From positions 1-21,070 of IMG/VR virus record IMGVR_UViG_3300036712_000037: a DNA stretch of 21,070 nt. One strand, written 5' to 3'. This DNA is from a virus. Of this stretch, positions 7,139 through 14,327 are shown piece after piece. Position 1 is the stretch's first letter; each line of letters begins with the position of its first letter. The notes below the pieces were generated by a model. That model worked only from the letters and a program-made list of their open reading frames with translations, had not been told where the DNA came from and did not search any database. A program made the position numbers and the translations under genes.

Positions 7139-9040
7139 ATGGGCGCGATCGAGTCTGCCATGCAGAAAGTCCGGACCATTCTGGCCCGGGACAAGGACAA
7201 GGTAGCGATCCAACTTGCGCGCGGTGCCACGTCTTCTGGTGCTATTACTGGTTCTGGCCGGGACATGCTCCAGGTTTTCGGCTACGACGCCATCGCCTCG
7301 TACCTCAACGTCGAGAACGACCTCATGTCGCGCTTCGCTGACTACGAGGAGATGGACGACGAAGCGACGCTCTCGACCTCGCTTGACATCTATGGCGACG
7401 ACTCGACGCAGCCTGACCTCGAGCGGCGGCGAACGATCTGGTGTGTCAGTCCAGACCGGACGATCGAAGAACTACTCGACCGCGATCTTTTTCAACGTAC
7501 GCTGCGGGCCGACGAAGAGGCGTGGACGATCTCTCGAGGGCTCTGCAAGTACGGCAACGACTACGAGGAGATCCTCATCAACGAGTCCGGCGTCGTCGGC
7601 CTGAACTTCCTACCGGCGGCCACGATCCGCCGTATCGAAGGCCCACGTGGAGAGTTGTACGGGTTCGTGCAGGACTTCCGTGGTAAGTATGGCTACACCC
7701 CTGGGATGTTCAAGGATCTCCTCGTGAAGAGGAAAGCAGGGCAGACTCCTCACGCTAACCTGCAGAACATGGATTGGCAGCGCCCCGACCGTACGCGCGC
7801 AATAGCGCTTGAGGATTGGGAGGTCGTGCACTTCAGGCTTCACGGTCGCGTGCGGCGTAGCGTCTATGGTCACAGCGTCTTTGAGCCTGCGCGTTGGTTG
7901 TTCAAACGCCTCATGCTCCTCGAGGACGCGGCGACGATCTATCGTCTGCAGCGCGCGCCCGAGCGCTATGCTTTCTACGTCGATGTCGGCAATCTGCCTC
8001 CGGGCGAAGCTCTGGCCTACACGAACAAGGTCAGGCAGATGTACAAAAAGAAGCGGTTCTACAACCCGAACACGGGGCGCTTGGACCTTCGCTGGGAGCC
8101 GCTCACCCAAGACGACGACATCTGGATCCCGATGTCCAAGGACGGTGGCACCCGAGTCGAGGTGTTGGGCGCGCCGGCCTGGCAGCACATGGATGACATC
8201 GAGTACTTCCGTGACAAAATGTTTGCTGCCATCAAGATCCCAAAGGCATACCTTGCGCAGGAGCAGGGCGTTGCACGCCAGGTTCTTAGCAGCGAAGATG
8301 TTCGGTTTGCTCGTACTATTCTTCGTGTTCAGCAAGAGCTGAAGAATGGATTCGGTAGGATCTGTCGCCTACACCTTGCCGCTCTTGGTCTGAATCCGTA
8401 CGCCGTTCCGTACGAAGTTCAGATGACCGTGCCTTCAGCGATCTTTGAGCTGGCGAACATGGAGGTACGCAATGCGCGCGCCGACTTCGCCAACCGCATG
8501 CAGGCTTTTGTCAGTCAGTACTGGATCCTCTCTCACGTGTTCGAGATGAGTGACGGTGAGATTCAAGAGATCATCAAGCAGCGCCAGGAGGAGGCTGAGC
8601 GGCAGGGCGACCTCGAGACCGGCATGCAGATCAAGGCCCAGACGGCGATGAACACGGCCTTCCCGCCCGAGATGCAGGCGGCCCAGGCTGGAGCGCAGAA
8701 GAACGGCGCGCAGCCTACACCGCAGGCGGGTACACAGAAACCTTCCTCTCCGGCCGCGCAAGAGGCCTTTGCACGTGCTGCAAACGAATACATCAAGCAG
8801 CTTAGTCAGGGCCCTAAAAATGGGAATGGTCATCATCGCCCGGCTAGCCACTTGCATCCCTGGAGAACCTTTGCTATTTCCGAACAGGAACTATTCGCAG
8901 GAAACCGTGAACACGAGAAGAGGGCGGAGCAGCAGTTAGAGAAACTGCTCCAGAATGATAGGCAGATGGCTAAGCAGCTGAGGGAAGTCTCCGGTCTTAT
9001 TGGTGATTTAAGATCAGCCATGGGTCGTCTACAACACTGA
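7139..9040 (+). CDS. Portal protein, T4 gp20-like
   Basis: A 633-residue portal, the dodecameric ring at one capsid vertex that nucleates head assembly and passes DNA. The central region matches the gp20 pattern closely: YRLQRAPER (268-276) followed by YAFYVDVGNLP (277-287), then KKRFYNPNTGRL, a strand with DIWIPMSKDGG, an EVLGAP segment, and MDDIEYFRDKMFAAIKIP. The C-terminal 120 residues add a Gln/Ala-rich flexible stretch and a charged coiled coil near the end. The ATG at 7139 follows AGGGGGAGAT. It is preceded by a 23-nt gap containing TTAGTCAACTAGG. Confidence 0.94.
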   Translation: MGAIESAMQKVRTILARDKDKVAIQLARGATSSGAITGSGRDMLQVFGYDAIASYLNVENDLMSRFADYEEMDDEATLSTSLDIYGDDSTQPDLERRRTIWCVSPDRTIEELLDRDLFQRTLRADEEAWTISRGLCKYGNDYEEILINESGVVGLNFLPAATIRRIEGPRGELYGFVQDFRGKYGYTPGMFKDLLVKRKAGQTPHANLQNMDWQRPDRTRAIALEDWEVVHFRLHGRVRRSVYGHSVFEPARWLFKRLMLLEDAATIYRLQRAPERYAFYVDVGNLPPGEALAYTNKVRQMYKKKRFYNPNTGRLDLRWEPLTQDDDIWIPMSKDGGTRVEVLGAPAWQHMDDIEYFRDKMFAAIKIPKAYLAQEQGVARQVLSSEDVRFARTILRVQQELKNGFGRICRLHLAALGLNPYAVPYEVQMTVPSAIFELANMEVRNARADFANRMQAFVSQYWILSHVFEMSDGEIQEIIKQRQEEAERQGDLETGMQIKAQTAMNTAFPPEMQAAQAGAQKNGAQPTPQAGTQKPSSPAAQEAFARAANEYIKQLSQGPKNGNGHHRPASHLHPWRTFAISEQELFAGNREHEKRAEQQLEKLLQNDRQMAKQLREVSGLIGDLRSAMGRLQH

Positions 9041-9051
9041 GCGTCTTGGAG

Positions 9052-9972
9052 ATGAGGGGAGCGGCGGCTAGTTTCGTACCGGATGGACTGAAACAGCTGA
9101 CGCAGGGCTCACACGAATACGTTATTTCTAAAGTAAAGCGAGCGGTGGAGGAAGCCCGCGGCCGTCTCTTCGAAGCTGCGCCCGAGATCGTCGCTACCTT
9201 TGCCAGGCACGCCATCATCGAGGTCGACGGACGCTATCATCGCGTCACCCTCGAGCAAGGCAAGGACGGCTCCTTCTCTGCTGTTCTGACAGAGCCCCTG
9301 GAAATCGAGGCGATCGGCCCGAACGATGTTGGGGATTTCCTACGGGCGAAGGCCGGCGCCGTCGCCGAGAACCTGATCAACGGACGGCCGGCGGCAGCCG
9401 AAGACGCGATCCGCGATCTCCTCTCCCACGTCCAGCCACGCAACCCCTCCGAGGATGAGGCCGTGGCTGACGCGTTTGTGCAGCGGGTGCGTAGCCCGCG
9501 TCCCTGGAAGACGGTGCTCGAGAACAGCTCGACGCTCGTCGACAAGATGGTTCCCGCTCACGATCGGTGGGCCGACATCGAACCTAAGTTCGAACAGCTT
9601 AGGGATCCGAAACGGCTCGGTGAGAAGGCCGATCAGTACCGCGACCTTGTTCGATCCTCGATCAAGGAAGCGCTCTCTTCTCTCGATCGTCTCGCGCAGG
9701 ACCTCGCCAAGGCGATGCCTAACCTTCCTGTTGCTATTGAGAAGGCGAACCAACACGACGCTGGAGAAGTAGTCGAGAGCTTCGAGTCTTTTGTACAAGA
9801 CCTGGCAGAAGACCTTGATTCGATACGAGGGGTTGTCGGCTCGGCCCTGCGGGATATGCAGGAGACGAGAGGTTTGGCTGTCATTCACGATGCACTCGCG
9901 GAGGAGTACGCAACGGTTCAGTTGGCGACTCGCTTCGTCGAGCGCGTTCTTGCAAAGTTTGTGGAGTCTTAG
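9052..9972 (+). CDS. Hypothetical head-region protein between portal and protease
   Basis: A 306-residue protein, mostly helical and acidic with long charged helices (residues about 90-300), and no recognised family. In T4 the slot between portal and prohead protease holds prohead core genes, so a scaffold, core or internal head protein is a fair guess from position. The start is uncertain. ATG 9052 is used here, but GGAG abuts it with no spacer; TTG at 9046 in the same frame would add two residues. The next gene begins 3 nt after the stop. Confidence 0.75.
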   Translation: MRGAAASFVPDGLKQLTQGSHEYVISKVKRAVEEARGRLFEAAPEIVATFARHAIIEVDGRYHRVTLEQGKDGSFSAVLTEPLEIEAIGPNDVGDFLRAKAGAVAENLINGRPAAAEDAIRDLLSHVQPRNPSEDEAVADAFVQRVRSPRPWKTVLENSSTLVDKMVPAHDRWADIEPKFEQLRDPKRLGEKADQYRDLVRSSIKEALSSLDRLAQDLAKAMPNLPVAIEKANQHDAGEVVESFESFVQDLAEDLDSIRGVVGSALRDMQETRGLAVIHDALAEEYATVQLATRFVERVLAKFVES

Positions 9973-9975
9973 ACT

Positions 9976-10920
9976 ATGGCGTTCCCACCTCCTCAGCGTG
10001 ACCCCCGAAACGTTCGACCGCTCGATGAGAGCCTGAAGAAGATCGGGCTCGAGATGCTGCTCCCGCCAGAGCAGGATCCTAACCCCGCTTCGCCGAACGA
10101 GGATCCTTCCTCGGAAGAGCCAGGGGAGCAACCTCAGGAAGGTGATGGAGAGGTTGCGGAGCAGATCGCTCGCTTCAGTCGTGTCCCGAAGCGGACGCGG
10201 ACGAAGGCTAGCAAGCCCTCTGAGAGGGTGGCTTGGAAGCGTGCCAAGAGGACATCGCGCTCCAAGTCCGTAGCGAGAAGGCACAACATCAAAAACATTT
10301 TCAAACGACGCAGGGAAGTACGTGATCAGCGCCGCGCGGAGCACCCTGTTCCGACAGGCCGCCCCGGGACGAGGAGAACCAGAATGGTTTACACAAAGCC
10401 GAAGGCAAGCAACGAAGGGACCAACGCGGTCGCCAACCTCGCCGAGGAGATTCAGAACCTCGTTGGTGAGATCCACACCTCGGGACAGAAGGATGTCATC
10501 ACCTCCTTCGCTTACGCGGCGCTCACCGCGGACCAGCTCGAGGATCGCTTCATGGCGCTTGCCGAGTGGTTCCACGACAATGCTGAGGACCGTGAAGACC
10601 TGGGCATGGCGCGCGACCTCGCAGAGATGTCGGAACAGTTCCAGGCTATCGCCGAGGACGCGGCGGAGTGCGCCGAGGCCCTCAAGGGTGCCCTGGTGGA
10701 GGGGACCGACGAAGAGGACATCGACATGGATAAGGTCGAGGGCCACTTCAGGGAGATGATGGACGCGGTCTTCGAGGGGCTCGATCTCTACGCTGTCCTC
10801 ACCGGCGACGAGGACGTCGAGGAGATCGACGAAAAAAAAGGTCATGGGTGGCCGTGGGGACACGCGATTCCGTCGATGAACAAGAAGAAGAAGAGCGGGG
10901 CCTACGGCGTCAACGCATAG
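9976..10920 (+). CDS. Hypothetical two-part core or scaffold-like protein
   Basis: A 314-residue protein with two unlike halves. Residues 1-65 are rich in Pro and Glu, and 66-136 are very basic (runs such as RTRTKASK and FKRRREVRDQRR), consistent with DNA or RNA binding. Residues 137-290 are helical and strongly acidic. The last 25 residues contain KKKKSG. A strong internal ribosome binding site precedes M137, exactly at the join between the halves. A run of eight A (10832-10839) near the 3' end could permit a -1 frameshift. It sits where T4 has gp67/gp68, so a prohead core role is inferred from position and charge, not from homology. Confidence 0.7.
   Translation: MAFPPPQRDPRNVRPLDESLKKIGLEMLLPPEQDPNPASPNEDPSSEEPGEQPQEGDGEVAEQIARFSRVPKRTRTKASKPSERVAWKRAKRTSRSKSVARRHNIKNIFKRRREVRDQRRAEHPVPTGRPGTRRTRMVYTKPKASNEGTNAVANLAEEIQNLVGEIHTSGQKDVITSFAYAALTADQLEDRFMALAEWFHDNAEDREDLGMARDLAEMSEQFQAIAEDAAECAEALKGALVEGTDEEDIDMDKVEGHFREMMDAVFEGLDLYAVLTGDEDVEEIDEKKGHGWPWGHAIPSMNKKKKSGAYGVNA
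10371..10376 (+). promoter_or_regulatory. Internal ribosome binding site for a nested start at 10384
   Basis: GAGGAG ends 7 nt before an in-frame ATG at 10384, ideal spacing. It falls at the boundary between the basic and acidic halves of the surrounding gene. Use of this site would yield a separate acidic protein. Confidence 0.45.
10384..10920 (+). CDS. Possible nested in-frame product (acidic C-terminal half)
   Basis: Initiation at ATG 10384 would produce 178 residues beginning MVYTKPKASNEG, that is the acidic helical half without the Pro/Glu and basic segments. The internal Shine-Dalgarno sequence is as good as those of most genes here. Nested in-frame head genes are known, the classic case being lambda Nu3 inside C. 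It is not proven to be used; the sequence shows only the signal and the domain boundary. Confidence 0.35.
   Translation: MVYTKPKASNEGTNAVANLAEEIQNLVGEIHTSGQKDVITSFAYAALTADQLEDRFMALAEWFHDNAEDREDLGMARDLAEMSEQFQAIAEDAAECAEALKGALVEGTDEEDIDMDKVEGHFREMMDAVFEGLDLYAVLTGDEDVEEIDEKKGHGWPWGHAIPSMNKKKKSGAYGVNA
10832..10839 (+). other. A8 slippery run, candidate -1 frameshift site
   Basis: The zero-frame codons are GAA AAA AAA GGT, so A AAA AAA at 10833-10839 is a correctly phased slippery heptamer. GAGGAG (10819-10824) lies 7 nt upstream of the A run, like the stimulatory Shine-Dalgarno of E. coli dnaX but closer. The -1 frame is open to the TGA at 11115-11117 and would give a product of about 380 residues ending in the small basic ORF described separately. 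Only a weak four-pair stem (CGTG-GGGA-CACG, 10853-10864) follows. Confidence 0.3.
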
Positions 10921-11000
10921 GTCTTCTGGAGGCACCTCGGAAACGAAGGTCCGGCTATAGCAGCGGACGCAAAGAGTTGGCGTTTGGATATCAGAACGAC

Positions 11001-11117
11001 ATGAACCCATGGGGCAAAAAGAGAAAGGTTGGCGGGCGCTTCAAGAAGCTGATGCTCGGACCTAAGACTCTCGAGTTCACGCCGTTCAAGAGCAGCCACT
11101 CGTGGAGGAAGTACTGA
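11001..11117 (+). CDS. Small basic protein upstream of the prohead protease, or frameshift extension
   Basis: A 38-residue very basic ORF (MNPWGKKRKVGGRFKKL at the start, SHSWRKY at the end) whose stop TGA shares one base with the protease ATG. It has no good ribosome binding site before its ATG, and the GGAGG at 10928-10932 is not followed by any usable start at normal spacing. The frame is open upstream through the A8 run at 10832, so it may instead be translated as the end of a frameshifted product. The 80 nt before it (10921-11000) hold nothing else I can identify. A small basic core or internal peptide is plausible beside a phage prohead protease. Confidence 0.45.
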   Translation: MNPWGKKRKVGGRFKKLMLGPKTLEFTPFKSSHSWRKY

Positions 11118-12640
11118 TGACTGTTGAGCTGCTCGTCGACTCCATGCCCTTCAAGGTGACTATGGTCGAGGCGAACGACAAGGGCGAGACCATAGTCAAG
11201 GGCCAGTTCGCTCTCTCGGATATCGCCACCGAGAACAAAAGACTCTACCGCCGCCCAATTTGGGAGCGGAACATCACCAGGCTTCGGCCAGCTATGGGAT
11301 CCAATCGGGTGTTCGGAGAACTCGATCACCCGTCGGACGGTCGGACGCAGCTACAGCGCTCGAGCCACATCGTGACCAATCTCGAGGTTCAGCCTGATGG
11401 GATGGTTACCGGTGAGGCGAAGATTCTCAACACCACGAACGGTCGTCAGCTCAAGGCGATCTTCGAGGGGGCTGGGCAGGTCGGTGTCAGCTCCCGGGGC
11501 TATGGTTCGACGCAGGTCAACGAGAAAGGCGAGCAGGTTGTTCAAGAGGACTACCGGCTCGTCACCTTCGACTTTGTCGCTGAGCCCGCATGTTCAACTT
11601 CCTACCCAGCAGTAGTTCGGGAAGACACCGAACCAGAAAAGGAGCCGGGAATGGCAATCGATTCCAAGAAGCAGGAGTCCACGAAAGAGAAGCCCCAGGA
11701 AGATACTCCAGAGGGCGGTGCGCCCAAGACGCTCACCCAGGAGGACGTTTCGGAGCTGGTGCTCAAGGTCATCGCGGAGAAGCGCGAAGAGATCCGGGAG
11801 GAAGAGAAGAGCAAGCTCCTCTCTGACCCGAACGTCGCCGCTGCCGCTTCGGTCCTCGAGGACATCAAGAAGGCACTCGGAGTGGTGTCCCTCCCGGACG
11901 ACGCCAAAACAGTTGTCAAGGAGCGGGACGCAGAGATCGAGCAGCTGAAGCGGGCGGTTGGCGAGCGCGACATGCAGATCGCTGACCTCGAGGAGAGTGT
12001 CGCTCAGCTGTCCGACGTCGCTCGTGAGGCGGGGTACAAGTTCTTCGTCGAGCGTGCCGTCTCTGGCCACCCCATGGCTGACACGATCCGAACCATGGTC
12101 GGCAATGTGCGTGGCTACGACAGCCCGCAGGCCATCCATGAGCGGATCGAAGAGGTCCTCTCTGAGCTGACCGAAGAGGCTGAGCGCCAAGAAGCAGCCA
12201 ACGCTCAGCGCGAGCGTGAGCGTCGGACCCTCTCGGAGGACGTGTCCAAGAAGGACGATCGCATTGCGCAGCTCGAAGAAGCCCTCGAAAAGTCCATCGA
12301 GCTGAACAAGGTCATGTCCGTTCAGCGCTATGCGGACCAACGGATGCAACGCCATCCGAAGGCCGACGACATTCGGGCGATCGTCGAATCTCGGGGGCCG
12401 AGGACGACGCAGGAGGTGGACAAGATCTTCGAGGAGTTCCAGCGTCCTCAGCTGGACACTGAGGACCTGGCGGCCGTGCGGTCGCGGGTCCGACGAATCA
12501 CCGCGGGTGGAACGGGCTCTTCCCCGCTCGAGGAGGAGACGGCGTCTCCTTCCGGGCAGAGGGCCCCGACCGCTCAAAACTACAACGGCCTTGGAGTTCC
12601 GCTCTCGGATCTTCGGGCATGGTCTGGTCTAGACAACTAG
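11117..12640 (+). CDS. Prohead protease (T4 gp21-like) fused to scaffold protein
   Basis: A 507-residue protein. The start is ATG 11117, set by GGAGG at 11104-11108; a GTG 15 nt earlier is less likely because the site lies inside it. Residues 1-170 form a T4-type prohead serine protease: ELDHPSDGRTQLQRSSHIV with catalytic-type H71, GVSSRGYGS with the serine at 125 or 126, and FDFVAEPA at 151-158. From about residue 170 the sequence becomes long charged helices and coiled coil (180-480), the character of a scaffold such as T4 gp22. The two activities are separate genes in T4 but joined here, as in lambda C/Nu3 and herpesvirus UL26. A strong internal start at M179 marks the junction. The capsid gene follows 12 nt later. 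Confidence 0.88.
   Translation: MTVELLVDSMPFKVTMVEANDKGETIVKGQFALSDIATENKRLYRRPIWERNITRLRPAMGSNRVFGELDHPSDGRTQLQRSSHIVTNLEVQPDGMVTGEAKILNTTNGRQLKAIFEGAGQVGVSSRGYGSTQVNEKGEQVVQEDYRLVTFDFVAEPACSTSYPAVVREDTEPEKEPGMAIDSKKQESTKEKPQEDTPEGGAPKTLTQEDVSELVLKVIAEKREEIREEEKSKLLSDPNVAAAASVLEDIKKALGVVSLPDDAKTVVKERDAEIEQLKRAVGERDMQIADLEESVAQLSDVAREAGYKFFVERAVSGHPMADTIRTMVGNVRGYDSPQAIHERIEEVLSELTEEAERQEAANAQRERERRTLSEDVSKKDDRIAQLEEALEKSIELNKVMSVQRYADQRMQRHPKADDIRAIVESRGPRTTQEVDKIFEEFQRPQLDTEDLAAVRSRVRRITAGGTGSSPLEEETASPSGQRAPTAQNYNGLGVPLSDLRAWSGLDN
11637..11644 (+). promoter_or_regulatory. Internal ribosome binding site for the nested scaffold start
   Basis: AAAAGGAG ends 6 nt before an in-frame ATG at 11651. 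It sits precisely between the protease domain and the coiled-coil scaffold, so its position makes functional sense. Confidence 0.6.
11651..12640 (+). CDS. Nested in-frame scaffold protein
   Basis: Initiation at ATG 11651 (M179 of the fusion) gives 329 residues beginning MAIDSKKQEST. It contains a disordered acidic linker, then alternating charged helices with coiled-coil character, a GHPMADTIRTM segment and a similar RHPKADDIRAI segment (perhaps a repeat), and a C-terminal tail ending LRAWSGLDN. Scaffolds fill the prohead and, in T4-like phages, are cut up by the prohead protease. A nested scaffold would supply many copies with few protease copies, as lambda Nu3 does. Support comes from the strong Shine-Dalgarno site and the domain junction. 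Confidence 0.55.
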   Translation: MAIDSKKQESTKEKPQEDTPEGGAPKTLTQEDVSELVLKVIAEKREEIREEEKSKLLSDPNVAAAASVLEDIKKALGVVSLPDDAKTVVKERDAEIEQLKRAVGERDMQIADLEESVAQLSDVAREAGYKFFVERAVSGHPMADTIRTMVGNVRGYDSPQAIHERIEEVLSELTEEAERQEAANAQRERERRTLSEDVSKKDDRIAQLEEALEKSIELNKVMSVQRYADQRMQRHPKADDIRAIVESRGPRTTQEVDKIFEEFQRPQLDTEDLAAVRSRVRRITAGGTGSSPLEEETASPSGQRAPTAQNYNGLGVPLSDLRAWSGLDN

Positions 12641-12652
12641 GAGGCATGCGCA

Positions 12653-14149
12653 ATGAGTGAGGCGCGAAGAATACTAGCGGAAGAAGGCCGGCGTTCCATT
12701 GCTGACGAGAGCTTCGTCAAGGTTCTCACAGAGAAGTGGGAAGGCTTTCTCGATGGGATGTCCGACATCAGCTACCACGACAACTATGTTCGTGGTTGCA
12801 CAGCGATGTTGATGGAGAATCAGCAGAACTATCTGGAGAACCTCAATGAGGAAATCCGGACGGTGAACGTGGGCTCGTTCACGAAGTTCATTTTCCCGGT
12901 TCTGCGTCGAGTCTTCCCCAACCTGATCGCGAACGAGATCGTGAGCGTTCAGCCGATGAGCGCTCCAGTAGGCGCCGTCTTTTTCTTGGACTACGTCTAT
13001 GGAACGACCAAGGGACCGACGACCGAAGGGGACGTCTTCCCGAGGGACTTCGACAAGGACTACTCGAGCGAGTTCATCAACGGCGAGATTCTCGCAACGG
13101 GCGACGCCGCGAAGTGGGGCGGTGTTGGTACGCCGCTGGACGCCACCTTGGCGTTCACCCCGGTTCGGCCGCTCGACACCACGCGTGGCTTCTCGGTCAT
13201 CATCCGTGATCTGACCTCGGCCGGCGTCGCGGCGCAGACCGCGACCGACAACGGCACCGGCGGGTTCACGGGCGATACGACCGCGGGGTCGATCAACTAC
13301 TCGAACGGGTCCATCACCGGGTTCTTGTTCACGGCGGCTCCGGCCATCGGGAACCAGATCAAGTGCTACTACTTCTACGACGGCGAGCTGAACTCGAAGA
13401 TCCCGCAGATCAACCTCGACGTGAAGAAGGCGCCGGTCGAGGCAAGGCCTCGACGCTTGAAGGCTCTCTGGTCCTCCGAGGCCAGCGAAGACCTGCGGGC
13501 GTTCCACGGCGTTGACGCCGAGGCGGAGATCGTCTCGGCGGTGGCGCAAGAGATCGCGCTCGAGATCGACCGCGAGATCGTGCAGAACCTCTTCGCGGTC
13601 TCGACGGGAACGGCCGACACGTTCGACCGGATCCCGCCGGCAGGTATCAGCGAGATCGACCACCTGCGGTCGATGATCACCAAGATCGCGACCGTCTCAA
13701 ACCTGATCCACAAGAAGAGCCTCCGTGCGCCCGCGAACTGGATCGTCACCAGCCCCGAGGTCTCGGCGCTGATGACCCAGCTCCAGACCCACGGCGACTT
13801 CCGTCCGTTGTGGACGCCCGGCATGGACACGCCGTATGGCCCGGTCGACATGATCCGACCAGGTGGTGCGACGCACGGTCAGTTCGGCATCTACAAGGTC
13901 GGAACGCTCTCCAACAAGTGGATCGTCTATGAGGATCCCTTCTTCACCCGCGACATGATGATGATCGGGCTGAAGGGGATGTCGTTCCTGGACGCGGGCT
14001 ACGTGTGGGCTCCATACATCCCGCTCCAGATCACGCCGACGTTCCTGGATCCTTCGGACTTCAGCTTCCGGAAGGGGATGAGGACTCGCTATGCCCAGAA
14101 GTTGCTCCGTCAGGAGTTCTATGGGCAGTGCCGCGTTCTCAACCTGTAA
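12653..14149 (+). CDS. Major capsid protein, T4 gp23-like
   Basis: A 498-residue capsid protein with an AGGAGG site 8 nt before ATG. Segments match the gp23 pattern: RRVFPNLIANEIVSVQPM (residues 85-102) then APVGAVFFLDYVYG, and later NLDVKKAPVEARPRRLKALW followed by EDLRAFHGVDAEAEI and EIALEIDREIV. The protein forms the hexamers of the head. Residues about 165-243 are a beta-rich insert, with GSINYSNGSITGFLF as its core, of a type that recurs in the tail sheath of this same window. The N terminus holds LAE at 8-10, fitting the (I/L)xE cleavage rule of T4 gp21, so a short propeptide is possible. Confidence 0.94.
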   Translation: MSEARRILAEEGRRSIADESFVKVLTEKWEGFLDGMSDISYHDNYVRGCTAMLMENQQNYLENLNEEIRTVNVGSFTKFIFPVLRRVFPNLIANEIVSVQPMSAPVGAVFFLDYVYGTTKGPTTEGDVFPRDFDKDYSSEFINGEILATGDAAKWGGVGTPLDATLAFTPVRPLDTTRGFSVIIRDLTSAGVAAQTATDNGTGGFTGDTTAGSINYSNGSITGFLFTAAPAIGNQIKCYYFYDGELNSKIPQINLDVKKAPVEARPRRLKALWSSEASEDLRAFHGVDAEAEIVSAVAQEIALEIDREIVQNLFAVSTGTADTFDRIPPAGISEIDHLRSMITKIATVSNLIHKKSLRAPANWIVTSPEVSALMTQLQTHGDFRPLWTPGMDTPYGPVDMIRPGGATHGQFGIYKVGTLSNKWIVYEDPFFTRDMMMIGLKGMSFLDAGYVWAPYIPLQITPTFLDPSDFSFRKGMRTRYAQKLLRQEFYGQCRVLNL

Positions 14150-14184
14150 GGCGGCCGAGAAGGTAAATGCAGGTTGCGGTTGTC

Positions 14185-14238
14185 GAGGAGTGAGGCCGGC
14201 GCGATGAGGCGGGATCCGCCCCGCGTAGCCACCTCCTC
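14185..14238 (+). promoter_or_regulatory. Long bulged stem-loop after the capsid gene
   Basis: The strands pair in nested segments: GAGGAG (14185-14190) with CTCCTC (14233-14238), GGC (14194-14196) with GCC (14228-14230), CGCG (14200-14203) with CGCG (14222-14225), and GGCGG (14208-14212) with CCGCC (14216-14220) around a GAT loop. About 18-19 base pairs form. No coding sequence that I trust crosses it. The ACCTCC at 14231-14236 could instead pair with the GGAGGT before the next gene (14317-14322). Confidence 0.5.
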
Positions 14239-14263
14239 CCCGACGCCGTGTGGATCAACCCCT

Positions 14264-14300
14264 CGCCCTCGGTGTTCGGCATTGCCGAATGTCGGGGGCG
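14264..14300 (+). terminator. Seventeen-pair stem-loop between capsid gene and next gene
   Basis: Bases 14264-14280 pair without interruption with 14284-14300 around an ATT loop; the inner arms are TTCGGC and GCCGAA, and four of the pairs are G-U. No T run follows, so it is not a classical intrinsic terminator. It could attenuate read-through, mark an RNA processing site or protect the capsid mRNA end. It lies 28 nt before the next start. Confidence 0.45.
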
Positions 14301-14327
14301 TGTGCGTCTCGGCAATGGAGGTCTGAG

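Noticed and set aside
9340-11010. A 556-codon open frame on the minus strand
   Set aside because: It lies opposite three well-coupled plus-strand genes with Shine-Dalgarno sites, has Arg/Leu-rich shadow composition, and no recognisable domain; every supported gene is on the plus strand.
11594-12674. Long minus-strand open frames opposite the scaffold region, and a 329-codon one opposite the capsid gene
   Set aside because: They mirror recognised plus-strand genes, and no promoter or ribosome binding site supports them.
14166-14192. An eight-codon leader-like ORF (MQVAVVEE) after the capsid stop, preceded by GAGAAGG
   Set aside because: It is too short to support, and the codon content does not suggest attenuation; noted only because it ends at the first stem-loop.
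14204-14326. A 40-codon ORF (MRRDPPRVATSS...) in the gap after the capsid gene
   Set aside because: It has Pro/Arg/Cys-rich random-like composition, and the DNA is better explained by the two stem-loops it crosses.
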